Below are positions 23,233 to 32,447 of a stretch of 64,000 nucleotides of DNA, one piece after another (the stretch's first letter is position 1; each line of letters opens with the position of its first letter). Under the pieces are notes generated by a model. It was not told where the DNA came from. It did no database searches and was given only the letters and a program-made list of their open reading frames with translations. Made by a program: the position numbers and the translations under genes. Origin of the DNA: an uncultured Bacteroidales bacterium. GTDB lineage: Bacteria > Bacteroidota > Bacteroidia > Bacteroidales > UBA932. The DNA is taken from assembly GCA_934680015.1 (NCBI GenBank), contig CAKUSP010000008.1:1-64000 (forward strand), given 5' to 3'.

Positions 23233-24284
23233 AGAAAATATGTGTTTGTGGTGGAGGCTCTTTGGGTCATGTGATAGCAGGGTGGACAGCATCTAAGACA
23301 TCTAATGAAGTAAAGGTACTAACAGGAAGACCAGCCTTGTGGTCAACGACTTTGCAAGTGGATACTCCGCAGGGAAGCGTTATGAAGGGGATGCTATCAG
23401 ATGTTAGCGATGACCCTAAGAGAGTTGTATCAGATGCGGATATCGTTTTGTTTTGTTATCCAGGGTACGCTATAGAGAATGAGTTATTAAGGATAAAGCC
23501 CTTTTTACGTAAAGATGCGTATGTGGGGGCAGTTTTCTCTTCTACAGGATTCTTTTTTGAAGCCCAGAAAATTTTAGCTCCGTATCAGCCGTTGTGGGGC
23601 TTTCAACGTGTGCCTTTTATAGCAAGGGTGGAGGAATATGGTCATTCTGCTCATTTGCTCGGATATAAGGATGAATTAAAAGTGGCTGTGGAAAATGTTT
23701 CTCAAATCGAGAAACATAAGTTCGTGGAGTTTCTTTCAGAGTGGTTCGATGTTAAAGTATCACTGCTAAGTAATTATTACGAGGCAAGTCTTAGCAATAG
23801 TAACCCTATTCTACACCCTTCCAGACTCTATAGCTTATTCGGAGGTGAAAATGAAGGTATAGTGTATCCACGCATGATTTATTTCTATAAAGAGTGGAGT
23901 GTGGAATCGGCCGAATTGCTTATAAAGATGGATAAGGAATTATTTGCTTTGTTAAAAGTACTTCCAGTACATAAAGGGTTTTTACCTACTATATTGGATT
24001 ATTATGAGAGCCATGATGCTGCCTCGCTTGCTGCTAAACTGAGGTCCATCCCTGCATTTAGTGACATCAAAACACCGATGAGACAGACTCCATTCGGATG
24101 GCTGCCCGATTATAGAAGTCGTTATTTCACGGAGGATTTCCCTTATGGGTTAAAGTATATATGCGAGTTAGCACATAAAGAAGGCATACCTGTGCCTATA
24201 ATGGATAGTGTCCTTTCGTGGGGCTTATCTCACATTCAATCTTCACAGACAGCTTTGAGCCCGGGCCAATCAGTTATCGTGTAA
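23229..24284 (+). CDS. NAD(P)-dependent octopine/nopaline-dehydrogenase-family protein
   Basis: The product is 351 aa. The N-terminal Rossmann domain begins ICVCGGGSLGHVIAGW (GxGxxG-type nucleotide loop) and continues to ADIVLFCYPGYA. The C-terminal helical domain has NPILHPSRLYSL with the catalytic-type histidine, and DYRSRYFTEDFPYGLKYI, the signature of the octopine/nopaline dehydrogenase family. Characterised members join the amino group of an amino acid to a 2-oxo acid by reductive condensation, giving an opine. The ATG overlaps the previous stop (ATGA), so it is co-translated with the nucleotidyltransferase/PLP gene. In this setting it could N-carboxyalkylate the amino group of the glycan decoration. 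Its 3' end overlaps a convergent gene by 49 bp. Confidence 0.85.
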   Translation: MKKICVCGGGSLGHVIAGWTASKTSNEVKVLTGRPALWSTTLQVDTPQGSVMKGMLSDVSDDPKRVVSDADIVLFCYPGYAIENELLRIKPFLRKDAYVGAVFSSTGFFFEAQKILAPYQPLWGFQRVPFIARVEEYGHSAHLLGYKDELKVAVENVSQIEKHKFVEFLSEWFDVKVSLLSNYYEASLSNSNPILHPSRLYSLFGGENEGIVYPRMIYFYKEWSVESAELLIKMDKELFALLKVLPVHKGFLPTILDYYESHDAASLAAKLRSIPAFSDIKTPMRQTPFGWLPDYRSRYFTEDFPYGLKYICELAHKEGIPVPIMDSVLSWGLSHIQSSQTALSPGQSVIV

Positions 24285-25888
24285 CTCTTTTTGACTTCCT
24301 GTGGCGCGAGAGAGAAGAAATTGAATTCTCCTCCAATTTTTTGCTCGATTTCGCTAACTGAGAAAGTGTACTCGGATAGTGATGGCAGCTTGGCCAATGT
24401 GGATTTGTTGAACCTTTGTGGAAACCAAAAGCCTATAGCCATAACCTCATCTGCGGTGCATTTCCAGATAGGTTTTCCAGATACCCCAGATTTTGTTCTT
24501 AGAGCTAAGAGATATCGAGCAGTAGGCATTATACATTTTTTAGATGTAGCGCTTTGTTTGTTACCTAGGACATCGTCATACACTACCCAGTTTTCGTGTT
24601 CATAGGCACATCCTGTGACTATATACAAAGTATCTGAACAGACCCATTTATCTTGACGCAATCTTTCTACAATACCCCAGTGCGTAGCATCATAGTCTCC
24701 GCTATTCGTATCGTTTAGATATAGTTCGGGAGCAATGTTCGTCGGGTAGAATGTCTGTACATTTAGCTCAAATAAAGAGTTTTTATTCCCGGCTCCTCGA
24801 TCTGAAGAGGCGAGAAGGTGTCCTCTTGTTGTGTATTTGCCATCGGGAGTACTCGACCAATAGCGTGATGTGTTTTCGGGCCAATTATTCCAGTCGTCTG
24901 CATAAATGACAGATTGCTCTCCATCGTTGAAAACTGGATCTGGCCTCCACGGATCTACAATTGGCCTGGTTTTACCACCTTCTTGGTATATTTCGTGGCA
25001 TGGGAAGGCTACCCACATAGGGTTATGTCTTCTTATATCGTAACAAGCCTCGTAGTTGCGTACTTTTTTATCTGAACGATAGGTGGTGGCACTGTGATCC
25101 ACATATTTATAGTCGGCTTTTTCAATGTTTGCTTTCGGGCGTTCTATGAAATCGTAGGATGGCTCACTCTGGGCATATTCAAAACTGATACTCGCATCAG
25201 GCGAATCGCAGGTGGATACTAGCTTAAGGTCATCGGATCTACCTTGTGATATTAAACTACTAATCTGTATGCTAATAGTTTCTGTCTTATCGGATGTGAT
25301 TTCGAAAATGGCCGTAGCCCATGCCCATTTGCCGAAACGCTCTACTTTAAAGTCAAGATACTGGAAATCAGCTGATAGCGACTTTTCGTCAATGATTCCT
25401 ATTTTGAATGTTTTTCCACTGACTACCGAATTCCCATTATTCGGATTATATAGTCCTACACTTAATTTGAATGTTCTTTCGTCTTTAGGGAGCAGTATGT
25501 TAGATACTTGAATAAAAGCGGAACTGCTATTATATAGGATGCCATTATTTCCTGACGCTTCCGGGTAGTTAGAAGACGGAAAGGAGTTAGTAAGTTTAGC
25601 ATATGCGCTTTTATAGGTTAAATCTGATATGCCACTTCCTGTGGGATTTAGGTAAGAGGCTGACTGATCGAACCATATTCCACTACATTCGGACTTGTCC
25701 ATGTTATCATAGTATATGATGGATTCAACAGGTTTTGGTTCGGGATCCGGGTTGGGATCCGGGTTGGGATTCGGGTCTGGTCCGGGAGTTGGCTTTACTA
25801 TAGGGGTTACTGGTTTTTCGTCTGGGTTACATGAAAAACTTACTGAAAATAGTAATACTGAACTGAAAAATAGGGCTAGTCGTTTCAT
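24236..25888 (-). CDS. Surface lipoprotein with DNA/RNA non-specific endonuclease domain
   Basis: The product is 550 aa from ATG 25888; an alternative TTG at 25897 overlaps the -7 box. A type II signal peptide ends SVSFSCNPDE (lipobox Cys), followed by a Pro-Asn-Asp repeat spacer (PDPNPNPDPNPDPEPKP) that would hold the enzyme off the membrane. Residues ~60-240 are a beta-sandwich. Residues ~275-530 resemble the beta-beta-alpha-metal endonuclease family (NucA/EndA): TRGHLLASSDR with the catalytic His, then TFYPTNIAPELYLND and a downstream THWGIVERL helix. It probably degrades extracellular DNA or RNA for nucleotide scavenging. Its last 49 bp overlap the convergent dehydrogenase gene. The -7 box TATATTTG is 6 nt upstream of the ATG. 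Confidence 0.87.
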   Translation of the reverse strand: MKRLALFFSSVLLFSVSFSCNPDEKPVTPIVKPTPGPDPNPNPDPNPDPEPKPVESIIYYDNMDKSECSGIWFDQSASYLNPTGSGISDLTYKSAYAKLTNSFPSSNYPEASGNNGILYNSSSAFIQVSNILLPKDERTFKLSVGLYNPNNGNSVVSGKTFKIGIIDEKSLSADFQYLDFKVERFGKWAWATAIFEITSDKTETISIQISSLISQGRSDDLKLVSTCDSPDASISFEYAQSEPSYDFIERPKANIEKADYKYVDHSATTYRSDKKVRNYEACYDIRRHNPMWVAFPCHEIYQEGGKTRPIVDPWRPDPVFNDGEQSVIYADDWNNWPENTSRYWSSTPDGKYTTRGHLLASSDRGAGNKNSLFELNVQTFYPTNIAPELYLNDTNSGDYDATHWGIVERLRQDKWVCSDTLYIVTGCAYEHENWVVYDDVLGNKQSATSKKCIMPTARYLLALRTKSGVSGKPIWKCTADEVMAIGFWFPQRFNKSTLAKLPSLSEYTFSVSEIEQKIGGEFNFFSLAPQEVKKSYTITDWPGLKAVCED

Positions 25889-25894
25889 ATTGGA

Positions 25895-25902
25895 CAAATA
25901 TA
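25895..25902 (-). promoter_or_regulatory. -7 element of the nuclease lipoprotein gene
   Basis: The minus strand reads TATATTTG, ending 6 nt before ATG 25888, so the transcript would have almost no leader. The -33 element is not obvious. Confidence 0.6.
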
Positions 25903-25997
25903 AAAATGTTTTCTTAATTTTACACTAAGTTATTTACAAGAGACGGATGAATAAGCCGAGGGTGGTGGATTGGTAGATATGTAATAAAGCAAATGGC

Positions 25998-27161
25998 ATG
26001 AAATACGATTTTGATAAGGTAGTTAATCGGCGAGGTTCCGATTCGTACAAATGGGATTCTGACTCTGACCCAAAGATGCTCCCTATGTGGGTGGCAGACA
26101 TGGATTTTAAGGCTGCACCTAAGATCATAGAAGCCTTGGAGAAAAGAGTGTCGCATGGAGTGTTTGGCTATGAAAAAGTCCCACAAAGGTACTACGAGTC
26201 TGTGTGCTCGTGGTTTAGCAGAAAGCATAGGTGGCAGATAGACCCTAACAGTATCATTTACACTACAGGGGTGGTCCCGGCACTTTCCGCAATAATCAAG
26301 GCTCTTGTCCCTCAAGGAGGAAAAGTATTGGTACAAACTCCAGTATACAATTGTTTCTTTTCTTCAATAAAAAATAATGGTTGTGAAGTAATTTCTTCAC
26401 CTTTAAGAAAGATTGAACTGCAGGATGGGTTCAGCTATGAAATGGATTACGAGGATTTTGAAAGAAAATGCGTTGACGCTAAATTATTTATCTTATGTAA
26501 TCCTCATAATCCTGCTGGTCGGGTATGGAGAGAGGAAGAACTTTTAAAGATAAAAGAGATATGCCGTAGGCACTCTGTGGTGGTGGTCTCTGATGAGATA
26601 CATTGCGAATTGGTAATGCCAGGATATGTATATGTGCCATATGCGACCATTGATCCAGAGGCCATTACGTGTATCTCTGCGAGTAAGTCATTTAATATCG
26701 CAGGGCTTCAGATAGCAAATATAGTATGTCCCGATGCATATACCCGCACTAAGATAGATCGTGCAATCAATATTAACGAGGTGTGTGATGTTAACCCGTT
26801 AGGAGTAGTTGCTACTTGTGCCGCATATGATGAGTGCGAAGATTGGATTGAGGAACTAGATAAGTATATTTTTGCTAATTATCAATATATGAAGCAGTTC
26901 CAAAAAGAGTTCCTTCCTGCTTTCCCTATTGCACACATAGAAGGAACTTATCTGGCATGGATGGATTGTTCTTCCTTAGGAATGACTTCAAATGTTTTAG
27001 ATGAGGCTTTAAGGGAAAAAGCTAAGCTTCATCTAAATGCCGGTACTATGTATGGAGCAGATGGAGAAGGCTTTATGCGATGGAACTTAGCCTGTCCTCG
27101 TGTGCTTTTACAAGAAGGACTTACTCGTTTTAAAGAGTACGTTGATAGTATAACGAAGTGA
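25998..27161 (+). CDS. PatB/MalY-type PLP-dependent aminotransferase (putative cystathionine beta-lyase)
   Basis: The product is 387 aa. It begins MKYDFDKVVNRRGSDSYKWD and MLPMWVADMDFKAAPKI, the hallmark opening of the PatB/MalY subgroup. Later come CNPHNPAGRVWREEEL, VSDEIHCELVM (PLP Asp), and the Schiff-base lysine in SASKSFNIAGLQIAN, then FMRWNLACPR near the end. Family members cleave C-S bonds (cystathionine, S-conjugates) to pyruvate, ammonia and a thiol. It is first of a unit with a MATE transporter (GTGA overlap at 27158-27161) and DUF3737. The pairing suggests processing of a sulfur compound or S-conjugate with export of a product, but this is inference. Confidence 0.9.
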   Translation: MKYDFDKVVNRRGSDSYKWDSDSDPKMLPMWVADMDFKAAPKIIEALEKRVSHGVFGYEKVPQRYYESVCSWFSRKHRWQIDPNSIIYTTGVVPALSAIIKALVPQGGKVLVQTPVYNCFFSSIKNNGCEVISSPLRKIELQDGFSYEMDYEDFERKCVDAKLFILCNPHNPAGRVWREEELLKIKEICRRHSVVVVSDEIHCELVMPGYVYVPYATIDPEAITCISASKSFNIAGLQIANIVCPDAYTRTKIDRAININEVCDVNPLGVVATCAAYDECEDWIEELDKYIFANYQYMKQFQKEFLPAFPIAHIEGTYLAWMDCSSLGMTSNVLDEALREKAKLHLNAGTMYGADGEGFMRWNLACPRVLLQEGLTRFKEYVDSITK

Positions 27162-28561
27162 GTACAGAACAACTACTATCTTTAATCAAGGAAGATCGCC
27201 AGATGTCTTTTATTCAAAGACTGAATTTGACGATCCAGCTTAGTCTCCCAGCTATAGTAGCACAACTATCATCGATAGTAATGCAGTATATAGATGCTGC
27301 CATGGTGGGAAGTTTAGGTGCGCAGGCTTCGGCCTCAATTGGACTGGTATCTACGACCACATGGCTATTCTCTGGACTATGTGCTGCTGTGGTAGCTGGT
27401 TTTTCGGTGCAAGTGGCTCATCATATAGGGGCCAAGGAAGAAAAGGACGCACGAGTTATATTGCGTCAGGCTATTAGTTCTACGGCTGTTTTCAGTGCCA
27501 TATTAGCATTGACTGGGGTTTTAATAAGTCCTTATTTGCCAATATGGCTTGGTGGAGATCCTTCTATACGAGAGGGAGCGTCAGATTATTTTTTGATTTA
27601 CTGCGCGTTTCTTCCTTTTTTGCAAATCAATTTTCTATCGAGTAGTATGTTGCGTTATAGTGGAAACATGAAGTTTCCTAGCCTTATGGGGGTTGTGATG
27701 TGTTTTCTCGATGTGGTTTTTAATTTTTTCTTGATATTCCCTTCACGACAGATAGGGTCGTTGATGATTCCCGGTGCTGGACTTGGCATAAAAGGCGCTG
27801 CCTTAGGCACGGCAGCTGCACATTTAGTGGCTGCTATAGTGTTGTTCCGCTATCTTTGCACCCGAAGTAGTGCTCTAAAGATAGTTGGAGAACCTGGAAG
27901 TTTCCGCCCATCGGGGAGTGTGCTTAGGCGTTCTATACAAATAGGTCTTCCTATGGGAGTGGAACATCTTATGATATGTGGAGCGCAGATTATGACCACC
28001 ATTATAGTCGCCCCTTTGGGAGTGGTGGCTATAGCGGCCAATTCTTTTGCTATTACTGCCGAGAGCCTGTGTTATATGCCAGGTTATGGTATAGCAGATG
28101 CCGCAGCTACGCTTGTAGGACAAAGTCTGGGCGCACGAAGAGTTCCTCTAGCCAGGAGTTTTGCCCGTATGGCAGTAGGTACAGGTATGATAGTTATGAC
28201 ACTTATGGGCGTGGTTATGTACGCTTTTGCTCCGCAGATAATAGGATTCATGTCGCCAGTGAATGATATAGTGGATCTTGGTGTTGAAGTGCTTCGTATA
28301 GAAGCATTTGCTGAACCAATGTTTGCAGCCTCCATTGTAGCTTATAGCGTCTTTGTGGGGGCCGCGGATACATTGGCCCCATGTTTGATGAATCTGGCGA
28401 GTATTTGGGGAGTGAGACTAACTCTGGCCACGATTCTGGCTCCACGCCTAGGACTTCGAGGGGTGTGGATAGCGATGTGTGTGGAACTTTGTTTCAGAGG
28501 AATGATTTTTTTAGTTAGGTTGTTTCGTGAAAAATGGTTGAAAAGATATGGAAATAATTAA
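27158..28561 (+). CDS. MATE-family multidrug/cation antiporter
   Basis: The product is 467 aa when started at the GTG overlapping the previous stop; an ATG at 27203 (MSFIQRLNLTIQL) is an alternative start. About 12 membrane spans are visible. The MATE halves appear twice: LSLPAIVAQLSSIVMQYIDA with MVGSLGAQASASIG, and later IQIGLPMGVEHLMICGAQIM with YGIADAAATLVGQSLGA. MATE proteins export cationic or amphipathic compounds using a Na+ or H+ gradient. Co-transcription with PatB and DUF3737 suggests a dedicated substrate. The gene overlaps DUF3737 by 14 bp. Confidence 0.9.
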   Translation: MSTEQLLSLIKEDRQMSFIQRLNLTIQLSLPAIVAQLSSIVMQYIDAAMVGSLGAQASASIGLVSTTTWLFSGLCAAVVAGFSVQVAHHIGAKEEKDARVILRQAISSTAVFSAILALTGVLISPYLPIWLGGDPSIREGASDYFLIYCAFLPFLQINFLSSSMLRYSGNMKFPSLMGVVMCFLDVVFNFFLIFPSRQIGSLMIPGAGLGIKGAALGTAAAHLVAAIVLFRYLCTRSSALKIVGEPGSFRPSGSVLRRSIQIGLPMGVEHLMICGAQIMTTIIVAPLGVVAIAANSFAITAESLCYMPGYGIADAAATLVGQSLGARRVPLARSFARMAVGTGMIVMTLMGVVMYAFAPQIIGFMSPVNDIVDLGVEVLRIEAFAEPMFAASIVAYSVFVGAADTLAPCLMNLASIWGVRLTLATILAPRLGLRGVWIAMCVELCFRGMIFLVRLFREKWLKRYGNN

Positions 28562-29393
28562 AGATAAGGAATTTGGTGGGGAGAGACCACTATTTGCCTC
28601 ACATGATTTGAGGCTCGAAAATGTTACAATACACGCAGGAGAGTCGGCAATTAAGGAATGCCATGACATAGATGCATATGAATGCCGTTTCGAAGGGAGT
28701 TACCCTTTTTGGCATGTACATGGGTTCAAGATAGATCGGTGCTATTTCGATGTGGGAGCTCGTTCTGCGTTGTGGTATTCCGATCATTTGAAAATGACAA
28801 ATACCATAATAGATGCTCCTAAGATGTTTAGAGAGATGAGTGATGTGGAGTTGGAAAATGTAACCATTAACGACGCAGATGAGATTTTCTGGCGTTGCGC
28901 TAATATAAGAGTGCGTGATTTGAAGTTACATGGTGGAACATATCCGTTTATGTTCAGTGAAAACATTCGTATGGATAATTTGGAAAGCGATAGCAAGTAT
29001 GTGTTCCAGTACACTAAAAATGTCGAGATACATAATGCTAAGATTATTACAAAAGATGCATTCTGGGAATCGGAAAATGTAACTATATATGATTCGGATC
29101 TTGATGGAGAATATCTGGGATGGCATTCTAGAGGGCTTCATCTTGTGAATTGTCATATAAGTGGGGAGCAGCCACTATGTTATGCAGATGATTTGGTTCT
29201 TGAGAATTGTACCCTCGATGCAGCTTGCGATAGGGCTTTTGAATATTCTTCCTTGCGCGCGGATATAAGAGGTGGCATTACGAATATAAAGAATCCCCGC
29301 AGTGGATATATTCGGGCCAATTCAATAGGCTCCGTTACGCTTGATGAAAATATCAAAGCGCCTGCAGATTGCAAGTTAATAATTAAGGAATAA
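28548..29393 (+). CDS. DUF3737 beta-helix protein
   Basis: The product is 281 aa, cytoplasmic, with no signal. The whole chain is a right-handed beta-helix-like series of rungs such as LRLENVTIHAGESAIKEC, FKIDRCYFDVGARSALWYSD, VELENVTINDADEIFWRC and VEIHNAKIITKDAFWESE, matching DUF3737. The family is common in Firmicutes and Bacteroidetes, often near a PatB-like gene, as here. No activity is known to me. The repeated aromatic and acidic residues could form a binding face or a pectate-lyase-like scaffold. Confidence 0.88.
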   Translation: MEIIKDKEFGGERPLFASHDLRLENVTIHAGESAIKECHDIDAYECRFEGSYPFWHVHGFKIDRCYFDVGARSALWYSDHLKMTNTIIDAPKMFREMSDVELENVTINDADEIFWRCANIRVRDLKLHGGTYPFMFSENIRMDNLESDSKYVFQYTKNVEIHNAKIITKDAFWESENVTIYDSDLDGEYLGWHSRGLHLVNCHISGEQPLCYADDLVLENCTLDAACDRAFEYSSLRADIRGGITNIKNPRSGYIRANSIGSVTLDENIKAPADCKLIIKE

Positions 29394-29425
29394 TTGCTAT
29401 ATTTAGGGGTTTAAAACATTTAAGA

Positions 29426-30280
29426 ATGGCTATAGTAGAAATTAAAAACGTCAGCAAGAACTTCGGACAGAAGGTGGCTCTTGATGATGTGAGCCTTGAA
29501 ATACCGGAAGGCCAGATTTTTGGGTTTCTAGGCCCGAATGGTGCGGGAAAGACCACATTGATACGAATAATCAACAGAATAACTATCCCGTCGAGTGGAC
29601 AAGTCTTTTTTCAAGGACGTCCTATTACACAGGATGATGTGGAAAAGATCGGATATATGCCTGAGGAAAGAGGCCTTTATAAAAAGATGAAGGTAGGGGA
29701 TCAGGCTATGTATTTCGCTCAACTTAAAGGCATGAGTAAAATGGATGCTCAAAACGCCTTAAAAGAGTGGTTCGAGCGTTTCGGTATTCAGAGTTGGTGG
29801 AATAAGAAAGTGGAGGAATTGTCTAAAGGTATGGCTCAAAAGGTCCAATTCATTACTACCGTAGTTCATAGGCCTAAACTTTTAATTCTTGACGAACCTT
29901 TTTCTGGCTTTGACCCTGTCAATGCTGAAATGGTTCGAAATGAGATTCTTCGATTAAAGAGCGAAGGTGCCACTATTATACTTTCCACTCATAATATGGA
30001 AAGTGTAGAAGAGCTTTGCGATAATATAGCATTGATAAATAACTCTCACCTAGTAATTACGGGAGGTGTGAGCGATATAAGGTATAAGTTTGGGAAGAAT
30101 GAAATAGAATTGATTTATTCCGATGCTGAAGGTACTCACACTCAAGTGCTTCCTAAGGAATCTGATGGGGTGCTAACTCTTGAGTCTTACTTAAAAAAAG
30201 GTGTGGACATAGTATCTTATCGCGAGCTTGTTCCAAGCATGAATGACATTTTCATCAAATTAGTTAAAGGGGAGGAATAA
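29426..30280 (+). CDS. ABC transporter ATP-binding protein (ABC-2/NatA type)
   Basis: The product is 284 aa. Walker [14 protein letters not shown] (~37), Q-loop region IGYMPEERGLYKKM, ABC signature ELSKGMAQKVQF, Walker B LLILDEPFSGFDPVN and the switch His in STHNMESVE are all present. The C-terminal ~70 residues form the accessory domain of NatA/CcmA-like subunits. It powers the permease encoded 2 bp downstream (30283). Together they make an exporter of the NatAB/ABC-2 class. The substrate is unknown; sodium or a peptide/antibiotic are typical for the class. Confidence 0.93.
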   Translation: MAIVEIKNVSKNFGQKVALDDVSLEIPEGQIFGFLGPNGAGKTTLIRIINRITIPSSGQVFFQGRPITQDDVEKIGYMPEERGLYKKMKVGDQAMYFAQLKGMSKMDAQNALKEWFERFGIQSWWNKKVEELSKGMAQKVQFITTVVHRPKLLILDEPFSGFDPVNAEMVRNEILRLKSEGATIILSTHNMESVEELCDNIALINNSHLVITGGVSDIRYKFGKNEIELIYSDAEGTHTQVLPKESDGVLTLESYLKKGVDIVSYRELVPSMNDIFIKLVKGEE

Positions 30281-30282
30281 TT

Positions 30283-31638
30283 ATGAATCTACGCACAATA
30301 TCTCTTGTAATCAATAGAGAATATTCCGCAAGGGTAAAGAAGAAGAGTTTTTTGTTAACTACATTTCTTGTACCCGTGCTTATGGTTGCATGTGGAGTTA
30401 TAATGGCTCTTATGATGGTAAATTCAAAGGACAAGGTTAAGACAATAGCTGTGGTAGACGAGTCAGGTATAGTTATGTCTCATCTTAAAAGTAATGAGTC
30501 CATTAGTTATAAAGATATGACAGCACAGCCTTTGGATAGTGTCAAGGCCCATCTTTCAGAATTGGGACTTGATGGGGTGCTTAGTATATCGAAAATTGAT
30601 GAGAATAAGAGTGTCCAAGTTACATTTACTTCACTTAAACCTGTAGGTATGGGGGTTACGGAAAATATGAGCCACTATATTAATGAGGCAGTGGAGGATT
30701 ATCGCGTCGAGTCTTATGATATTTCAGGATTATCGGATATAGTCAACAGTATTAAGGCTGACATACCTATTCGTTCTTATGTTATTGATTCTTCAGGAGA
30801 TGAGAAGGTAAGTGAAAGTGGAGTTAATTCCATATTGTCTATGCTTTTGGGTATTTTCATTTTCATTTTCATTACTACATTTGGATCCATGGTTATGTCC
30901 GCAGTGGTGGAGGAAAAAACTAGTAAGGTAGTGGAGGTGCTCATAAGCAGTGTTAAATCCACAGACCTTATGTTTGGAAAGATTATAGGAGTGGCTCTTG
31001 TTGCACTTACTCAGTTCTTCTTGTGGATATTGCTATCTGTGGTTTTATTCTCTGCTGGTATGGGCATTATCGCTCCTAAGATTATGAATACTGTCGATGC
31101 GCAGGCTGTAATCGCTAATCTTCCAGCTGGAACAGACCAATTCGATACTATGACTGCAGTACTTTCACAAAGTGACGGAGAATTAGCAGATGCGCTTGCT
31201 ACTTTGTCTGGGTTGAACCTAGGGCAGATGGCTATTTTCTTTATAATCTTTTTCGTGCTAGGCTATTTGCTTTATGCTTCACTTTTTGCGGCTATAGGTT
31301 CAGCGGCAGTGGATAATGAGAATGATACGAATCAGCTTCAACTGCCTGTTACTGTGCCTCTTATGATAGCTTATTTTATAGCGTTATATGCATATAATGC
31401 GCCTGATAGCAGTATAGCAGTATGGGGTTCTATGATTCCATTTACTTCACCTATTGTTATGTTAGCTAGAATACCTTTCGGTGTCCCTGCTTGGCAGATT
31501 ACACTTTCGATTGTTCTTTTGATCCTTACTACTATAGCATGTGCTTGGCTTTCTGCTAAGATTTATAGGGTAGGTGTATTAATGTATGGTAAGAAAACTA
31601 CATACAAAGATTTGTGGAAATGGTTAAAACAAAAGTAA
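30283..31638 (+). CDS. ABC-2 type permease (NatB-like)
   Basis: The product is 451 aa. One N-terminal membrane span (~20-42, FLLTTFLVPVLMVACGVIMA), a ~130-residue extracytoplasmic domain, then five or six C-terminal spans give the NatB/ABC2_membrane_3 architecture. EEKTSKVVEVLISSVKSTDLMFGKI is the conserved coupling segment (cited in parts: EEKTSKVVEVL and SSVKSTDLM). It partners the ATPase at 29426. Its end overlaps the next gene, a lipoprotein 5'-nucleotidase domain, by about 19 bp. Confidence 0.92.
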   Translation: MNLRTISLVINREYSARVKKKSFLLTTFLVPVLMVACGVIMALMMVNSKDKVKTIAVVDESGIVMSHLKSNESISYKDMTAQPLDSVKAHLSELGLDGVLSISKIDENKSVQVTFTSLKPVGMGVTENMSHYINEAVEDYRVESYDISGLSDIVNSIKADIPIRSYVIDSSGDEKVSESGVNSILSMLLGIFIFIFITTFGSMVMSAVVEEKTSKVVEVLISSVKSTDLMFGKIIGVALVALTQFFLWILLSVVLFSAGMGIIAPKIMNTVDAQAVIANLPAGTDQFDTMTAVLSQSDGELADALATLSGLNLGQMAIFFIIFFVLGYLLYASLFAAIGSAAVDNENDTNQLQLPVTVPLMIAYFIALYAYNAPDSSIAVWGSMIPFTSPIVMLARIPFGVPAWQITLSIVLLILTTIACAWLSAKIYRVGVLMYGKKTTYKDLWKWLKQK

Positions 31639-32447
31639 TTGCGGGATTCATCCTAATATCGACTATAGTTAGTGGCTGTGGTACATCTTATTCGTGGTCG
31701 GTAATTAGTGCGGATGCTTCGCGAACGGGGGTTAAGCCGACGAAAGCTGATAACACCGAACAAGCGCTTGGTTATATTGTTGATGGAACATATTATGCTC
31801 CGTCCGGAGAGGTTTACTCACAAGGAGCTACGCCGCAGTTGGCATCTATTCTTATAAAAGCTCAGCCGCAGATGGCTCCTTTAAAAGAGGTTATTGCTTA
31901 TGCTCCTAAGTCTATGAGCAGCAGTTATCCACAGAGCGAGTTGTCTAATTTTACAGTTGACTGCATAATGAGTACTACTCAGAAGTTGACTGGAAAGAAA
32001 GTGGATGTGGGGATTATGAATTTCGGTGGTATCCGTTGCTCAATACCGCAAGGAGATGTCTTGCTTGACGATATCGTTTCTATGTTCCCCTTTAAAAATT
32101 ACCTTGTCTATGTAGCAATGGAAGGGGACGATTTGCGTGAACTCTTTGAGAAGATGGCTTCATCTAAGATGCAGGCTGTAGGTGGAGTTGAGGTCGTGAT
32201 TAAAGATGACAAGTTAGAAAGTTTAAAGATAGGAGGAGAGGAGATCGATGATGATAAGATTTATGGGGTGGCAAGTATTGATTTCCTTTTAAGAGGAGGC
32301 GACAAACTTAATCTTGCCGATGAAGCACAGGATATTATATATACTGGAGTCCTTTTGAAGGATTGTATACTCGAAAAAATATATGAATTGAGTGCTGCAG
32401 GTATGCCACTTGAGTATCATTTGGACGATAGAATAGTAATTGAATGA
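31620..32447 (+). CDS. 5'-nucleotidase C-terminal domain lipoprotein
   Basis: The product is 275 aa from ATG 31620, preferred over a GTG at 31614 that adds two residues. The lipobox is IVSGCGTS. The body is a stand-alone 5_nucleotid_C domain: NFTVDCIM, VDVGIMNFGGIRCSIPQG (the substrate-binding NFGGIR loop), MFPFKNYLV, and FLLRGGDKLNLAD. In single-chain 5'-nucleotidases this half binds the nucleoside; the catalytic metallophosphatase half is here encoded by the next gene (ATGA overlap at 32444). The pair probably reconstitutes a periplasmic 5'-nucleotidase/UshA-like enzyme that dephosphorylates nucleotides for uptake. Confidence 0.92.
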   Translation: MVKTKVIAGFILISTIVSGCGTSYSWSVISADASRTGVKPTKADNTEQALGYIVDGTYYAPSGEVYSQGATPQLASILIKAQPQMAPLKEVIAYAPKSMSSSYPQSELSNFTVDCIMSTTQKLTGKKVDVGIMNFGGIRCSIPQGDVLLDDIVSMFPFKNYLVYVAMEGDDLRELFEKMASSKMQAVGGVEVVIKDDKLESLKIGGEEIDDDKIYGVASIDFLLRGGDKLNLADEAQDIIYTGVLLKDCILEKIYELSAAGMPLEYHLDDRIVIE

